NCBI GenBank assembly: GCA_946405205.1
Contig: CAMJGL010000003.1
Coordinates: 1 to 64,000 of the forward strand
Direction: 5' to 3'
Source: F23-B02 sp946405205
GTDB lineage: Bacteria; Bacillota; Clostridia; Oscillospirales; Oscillospiraceae
DNA length: 64,000 nucleotides
Both the position numbers and the translations under genes were made by a program. This document shows, piece by piece, positions 61,282-64,000 of this stretch; the stretch's first letter is position 1; each line of letters opens with the position of its first letter. The notes under the pieces were generated by a model that had not been told where the DNA came from, did no database searches, and saw nothing but the letters and a program-made list of their open reading frames with translations.

Positions 61282-62196
61282 ATGAACTATACGGAAGTTA
61301 CGATAGAATGTGCGCAGGAGGATATCGACTCAGTCTGCGACCGGCTGACCGCCATGGGCTGCGGCGGCTTCGTCATTGAAAACGAGGCCGATCTCAAGGA
61401 TTTTCTTGAGAACAACCGCCGCTACTGGGACTATGTTGACGAGGCTCTGCAGCAGCGCTACGCGGGGCTGTCGCGTGTAAAGTGCTACCTTGAGGATAAC
61501 GAGGACGGGCAGCAAATGCTTGCCGCGCTCAGGGCGCAGTTTGACATTAGCACAAAGACCGTGTGCGACAGCGATTGGGAAAATAACTGGAAGGAGTTTT
61601 ACAAGCCGCTTGAGATAGGCGAGCGCTTCCTCGTCGTTCCCGAGTGGGAGGAGGCGTCGGCCGAGGGCAGAGTAAATCTCCGCCTTGACCCGGGGCTGAT
61701 GTTCGGCACCGGCAGCCATGCGACCACGCGTATGTGCCTTGCCGCGCTTGAAAAATACGCGGGAGCGGGCAAAAAGGTGCTCGATCTCGGCTGCGGCAGC
61801 GGCATCCTCGGCATAGGCGCGCTGGTGCTCGGGAGCGATATCTGCGTCGGCTGTGATATCGACCCCAAGGCTCCCGACATCGTCATGGAAAACGCCGCGC
61901 TCAACGGAATGGGCAGCGACAGGATGCGCGTTTTTGCCGGCGATGTTATCGGTGATAAAACGCTCCGCAAAAACCTCGGCGGCGCTTACGATATCGTGCT
62001 TGCAAACATCGTTTCCGACGTTATAATACCGCTTGCGCCCCATGTCCGCGCCTTTATGGCGGACAAGGCCGTGTTCATAACCTCCGGCATCATAGACGGC
62101 AGGGAAGCAGAGGTCGAAAACGCCCTGAAAAACGCGGGCTTTGAGATAGCCGCGCATTATCACGAGGAGGAATGGCACTGCTTTGAGTGCAGATGA
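61282..62196 (+). CDS. prmA: Ribosomal protein L11 methyltransferase
   Basis: A 304-aa SAM-dependent methyltransferase that trimethylates L11. An N-terminal domain (1-115, TEVTIECAQEDIDSVCDRLT) recognises L11. NWENNWKEFYKP-like DWENNWKEFYKPLEIG and LDPGLMFGTGSHATTRMCL are family signatures, and LDLGCGSGILGIGA is the SAM loop. LANIVSDVI gives the catalytic region. In many Firmicutes it follows dnaJ, but here it sits alone 13 kb away. Confidence 0.95.
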   Translation: MNYTEVTIECAQEDIDSVCDRLTAMGCGGFVIENEADLKDFLENNRRYWDYVDEALQQRYAGLSRVKCYLEDNEDGQQMLAALRAQFDISTKTVCDSDWENNWKEFYKPLEIGERFLVVPEWEEASAEGRVNLRLDPGLMFGTGSHATTRMCLAALEKYAGAGKKVLDLGCGSGILGIGALVLGSDICVGCDIDPKAPDIVMENAALNGMGSDRMRVFAGDVIGDKTLRKNLGGAYDIVLANIVSDVIIPLAPHVRAFMADKAVFITSGIIDGREAEVENALKNAGFEIAAHYHEEEWHCFECR

Positions 62197-62202
62197 TAAA
62201 GA

Positions 62203-62250
62203 AAAGGCCGCAGCGCTTTGTACCGTCAGGTATAAAGCGCTGCGGCTTTA
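62203..62250. terminator. Terminator hairpin between prmA and the second nucleotidyltransferase
   Basis: A two-part stem (62207-62219 with 62234-62246, and TACC with GGTA inside) with A- and T-tails, between convergent genes. Confidence 0.8.
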
Positions 62251-62275
62251 GTGCTCTTTGTGCCGGTCTTGCGGC

Positions 62276-63184
62276 TTATTCCCACAGACGGTCGGGGTAG
62301 ACGCCCCGCGCCTTCATCTCGGCTATGGCGGCTCTCACGCTGCCGAGATCCTGGCGGTAGGTCATGCCGTACCAGGTCTCATTGCAGTCGAGCATCCTGA
62401 CGCTCGCGGAGCCCTCCTCAAGCTGTTCGTTTGCGACAAAGGGCAGGAAATACTCGCATTTAAGGGGATTTTCGGCAAGCCCCCTATCAAGAAAAGCGGG
62501 GAACCTTGCGCTTAGCTCCTCCAGCATTTTGGGCGAGAAGCCCCAGAAATTCATCGACACCGTAACGTCGCCGGAGAGGGGGATGAAGCTCTCCCCGTCC
62601 TCGGTGTATGCCGCGTCATCGCCGCGCTTTTCAATGTGGGTGCGCTCGGTGATACCCTTGAGAAAGCCGTTTTCGACCTCGCATACGCCGCGGGCTACGT
62701 GGCCGTTCTCGGTCACGGTGTTGCTCAGCTTATAGCCCACCATCGCGTACTCGGAGGCGGGTCTGTCCTCCTTGAGGAAGCCGTATATCGCCTCATACGC
62801 GCCCGCGCCGTAAAAATCGTCGGCGTTTATGACCGCGAAGGGGCCGTCGACCGCGCCGCGGCAGCACAGCACCGCGTGACCCGTACCCCAGGGCTTTTCG
62901 CGCCCCTCGGGAACACTGTAGCCCTCGGGCAGCATATCAAGCTGCTGGTACACATACTGCACGTCGAAATACTTCTCCATGCGGCGCCCCACGGCGGCCT
63001 TGAAGCTTTCCTCGATCTCGTGCTTTATGATGAAGGCTATCTTCCTGAAGCCTGCCCTGCGGGCGTCGAACAGCGAAAAATCAATGATGGCATGGCCGAG
63101 ATCGTCAACGGAGGTTATCTGCTTGAGGCCCCCGAAGCGGCTGCCCATGCCGGCAGCCATGATAACAAGCGTCGGTTCCGCCAT
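62276..63184 (-). CDS. Sugar-phosphate nucleotidyltransferase family protein, paralogue 2
   Basis: A 302-aa NTP-transferase with IMAAGMGSRFGGLKQ at the N-terminus and INADDFYGAGAYEAI as the acidic metal site. It is a paralogue of the protein at 11186-12100: both share the AAG-G-SR-GG-KQ loop, GTGHAVLCC/GTVHAVICA, the ADD-YG block, NTVTENGHVARGV/NTVSPFGTVTRGV and a final GVYPxxLW. No standard UDP-glucose or dTDP-glucose enzyme signature is seen. It is downstream of a 118-aa gene and degV on the same strand. Confidence 0.78.
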   Translation of the reverse strand: MAEPTLVIMAAGMGSRFGGLKQITSVDDLGHAIIDFSLFDARRAGFRKIAFIIKHEIEESFKAAVGRRMEKYFDVQYVYQQLDMLPEGYSVPEGREKPWGTGHAVLCCRGAVDGPFAVINADDFYGAGAYEAIYGFLKEDRPASEYAMVGYKLSNTVTENGHVARGVCEVENGFLKGITERTHIEKRGDDAAYTEDGESFIPLSGDVTVSMNFWGFSPKMLEELSARFPAFLDRGLAENPLKCEYFLPFVANEQLEEGSASVRMLDCNETWYGMTYRQDLGSVRAAIAEMKARGVYPDRLWE

Positions 63185-63187
63185 GGC

Positions 63188-63544
63188 TTATTCCTTTGCA
63201 CCGAGGTCGAGCTCGTTTATGCCCATGCCGACGGATATCGTGCGTATGGCCTCGAAGGTCTTTGCCTGAGCAATCTCAAGTCCGGCGTTCATCGCCTCGT
63301 CGGAGAACTCCTCGACCTCATCGGGGAGCTTGACGATAGTCTCGGTGGTGATGTCGAACACGAAGTGCTTTTCCTCGGGGTCGGAGATTTTTATGCTCAG
63401 ATACAGTACGGCATAGCCGTTCCACTCATCGGGGAGCTTCGCGGAGACCTTGCCGCTCTGGGTGAGGCTGAGCTCCGCGCTCATGCCGGTGTCGAGCATG
63501 CTGCTGAGCTTTACGGTTTTAAAATCAACAAATTCTACCTTCAT
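63188..63544 (-). CDS. Small soluble protein, unknown function
   Basis: A 118-aa protein, start ATG 63544 chosen for the AGAGGTAGG RBS; longer in-frame reading goes back into degV. The first 80 residues look like one beta domain (FVDFKTVKLSSMLDTG, GYAVLYLSIKISDPEEKHFVFDI), and the last 35 are helical. I recognise no family. It lies four bases before the nucleotidyltransferase and 11 after degV, so it is in that operon. Confidence 0.6.
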   Translation of the reverse strand: MKVEFVDFKTVKLSSMLDTGMSAELSLTQSGKVSAKLPDEWNGYAVLYLSIKISDPEEKHFVFDITTETIVKLPDEVEEFSDEAMNAGLEIAQAKTFEAIRTISVGMGINELDLGAKE

Positions 63545-63555
63545 TGTCCTACCTC

Positions 63556-64000
63556 TTACATGGTTCTTTTTTTGCCTGTGAAGAACGCGGCCATAAGTCC
63601 GGGGCCGCAGTTTGAGCCGATGGTCGTGCCGATATATGTGTAAAACACGTCGCGGAAGCCGAACAACTCCTTTATCTCCTCGCCGAAGGCCTCCGCCTCC
63701 TCGGGGATATCCGAATGGCATATGTATAGTGTCTGATTCTCCGGCTCGACGCAGAGCTCGCGGATGATGCTGTGGATGCGCGCGATAGTGTGCTTTTTGC
63801 CGCGCTCCTTTGCCTGAACGATGAGGTGGCCCTCAAGGTCGAGATTCAGGATGGGCCATATGTTCAGCGCCTTGGCGACGACCATGCCCGTTTTGCTTAC
63901 CCTGCCGCTGCGGTAAAGATAGGTCAGGTCGCCGGTGGTGTAATAGGTGTTTATGCGGCTTTTTATCGCCTCGAGCTGCTCGGCGCACTCGTCTATGCCG
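63556..64000 (-). CDS. DegV family fatty-acid-binding protein, 5'-truncated by window end
   Basis: The last 147 codons of a DegV-family protein. Reading from the window end on the minus strand gives DLTYLYRSGRVSKTGMVVAK and then LNIWPILNLDLEGHL, the usual second-domain signature of DegV/FakB proteins, which bind fatty acids for phosphorylation by FakA. YTYIGTTIGSNCGPG holds the C-terminal T-x-I-G-x-H-like lipid-site region, here with Asn-Cys in place of the common His-x-Gly. The N-terminal EDD domain lies outside the window. Confidence 0.88.
   Translation of the reverse strand, partial: GIDECAEQLEAIKSRINTYYTTGDLTYLYRSGRVSKTGMVVAKALNIWPILNLDLEGHLIVQAKERGKKHTIARIHSIIRELCVEPENQTLYICHSDIPEEAEAFGEEIKELFGFRDVFYTYIGTTIGSNCGPGLMAAFFTGKKRTM

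Overview
The window reads as chromosomal DNA of a spore-forming, Gram-positive member of the Clostridia, most likely an Oscillospirales/Oscillospiraceae-type gut bacterium. The evidence is SpoVT and SpoIIR, a Rex repressor, HrcA with a CIRCE operator, a long-form hibernation factor (HPF), a LytR-CpsA-Psr protein, S-layer homology (SLH) domains, and a GC-rich coding style with AT-rich promoters. Genes are densely packed, often with 1-11 bp overlaps, and many units end in clear intrinsic terminators. Both ends cut through genes (spoVT at the left, a degV-family gene at the right). I saw no rRNA, tRNA, CRISPR array or transposase gene.

Layout. 1-19.7 kb: spoVT end; an operon of permease, hydrolase, folC and ruvX; mnmE with a small XRE regulator; rex; trmB-xth-dusB with an ECF sigma/anti-sigma pair; a nested palindromic repeat; a nucleotidyltransferase with a lipase-like gene; and a cell-envelope run of transglutaminase-like protein, DUF4358-type lipoprotein, MBOAT acyltransferase, DHHW protein and SLH-anchored polysaccharide deacetylase. 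20-34.5 kb: the accessory core (below). 34.8-50.9 kb: housekeeping blocks: LCP protein, galE, hflX-yigZ, dgt-dnaG-rpoD, hrcA-grpE-dnaK-dnaJ, and apgM-ispE-spoIIR. 51-64 kb: ComEC-like metallo-beta-lactamase protein, EamA transporter, GH13 glucosidase with a flavin-type oxidase, a coiled-coil membrane protein, M29 aminopeptidase, an LRR membrane protein, hpf, prmA, a second nucleotidyltransferase and degV.

The most interesting part is 20.2-32.9 kb. Two transcription units each encode a giant secreted protein (1342 and 1598 aa) followed at once by an 83-84 aa peptide. The peptides share an identical 32-residue N-terminal segment and a diverged C-terminal part that keeps four cysteines in register. 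A third unit encodes a membrane-anchored protein, an HPr-kinase-like P-loop protein, a radical SAM/SPASM enzyme and a PqqD-type peptide chaperone. This is the architecture of a ribosomally made, post-translationally modified peptide (RiPP) locus in which each putative precursor is translationally coupled to a giant surface protein. The two giant proteins share a nearly identical C-terminal third, and a 358-nt stretch identical in both units runs from that shared end through the ribosome binding site into the peptide leader. A secreted SGNH hydrolase related to the SGNH domain of the second giant protein lies just downstream on the other strand.

Functions are inferred from motifs I can read directly. 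No database search was possible, so family names resting on a few motifs are marked with lower confidence.
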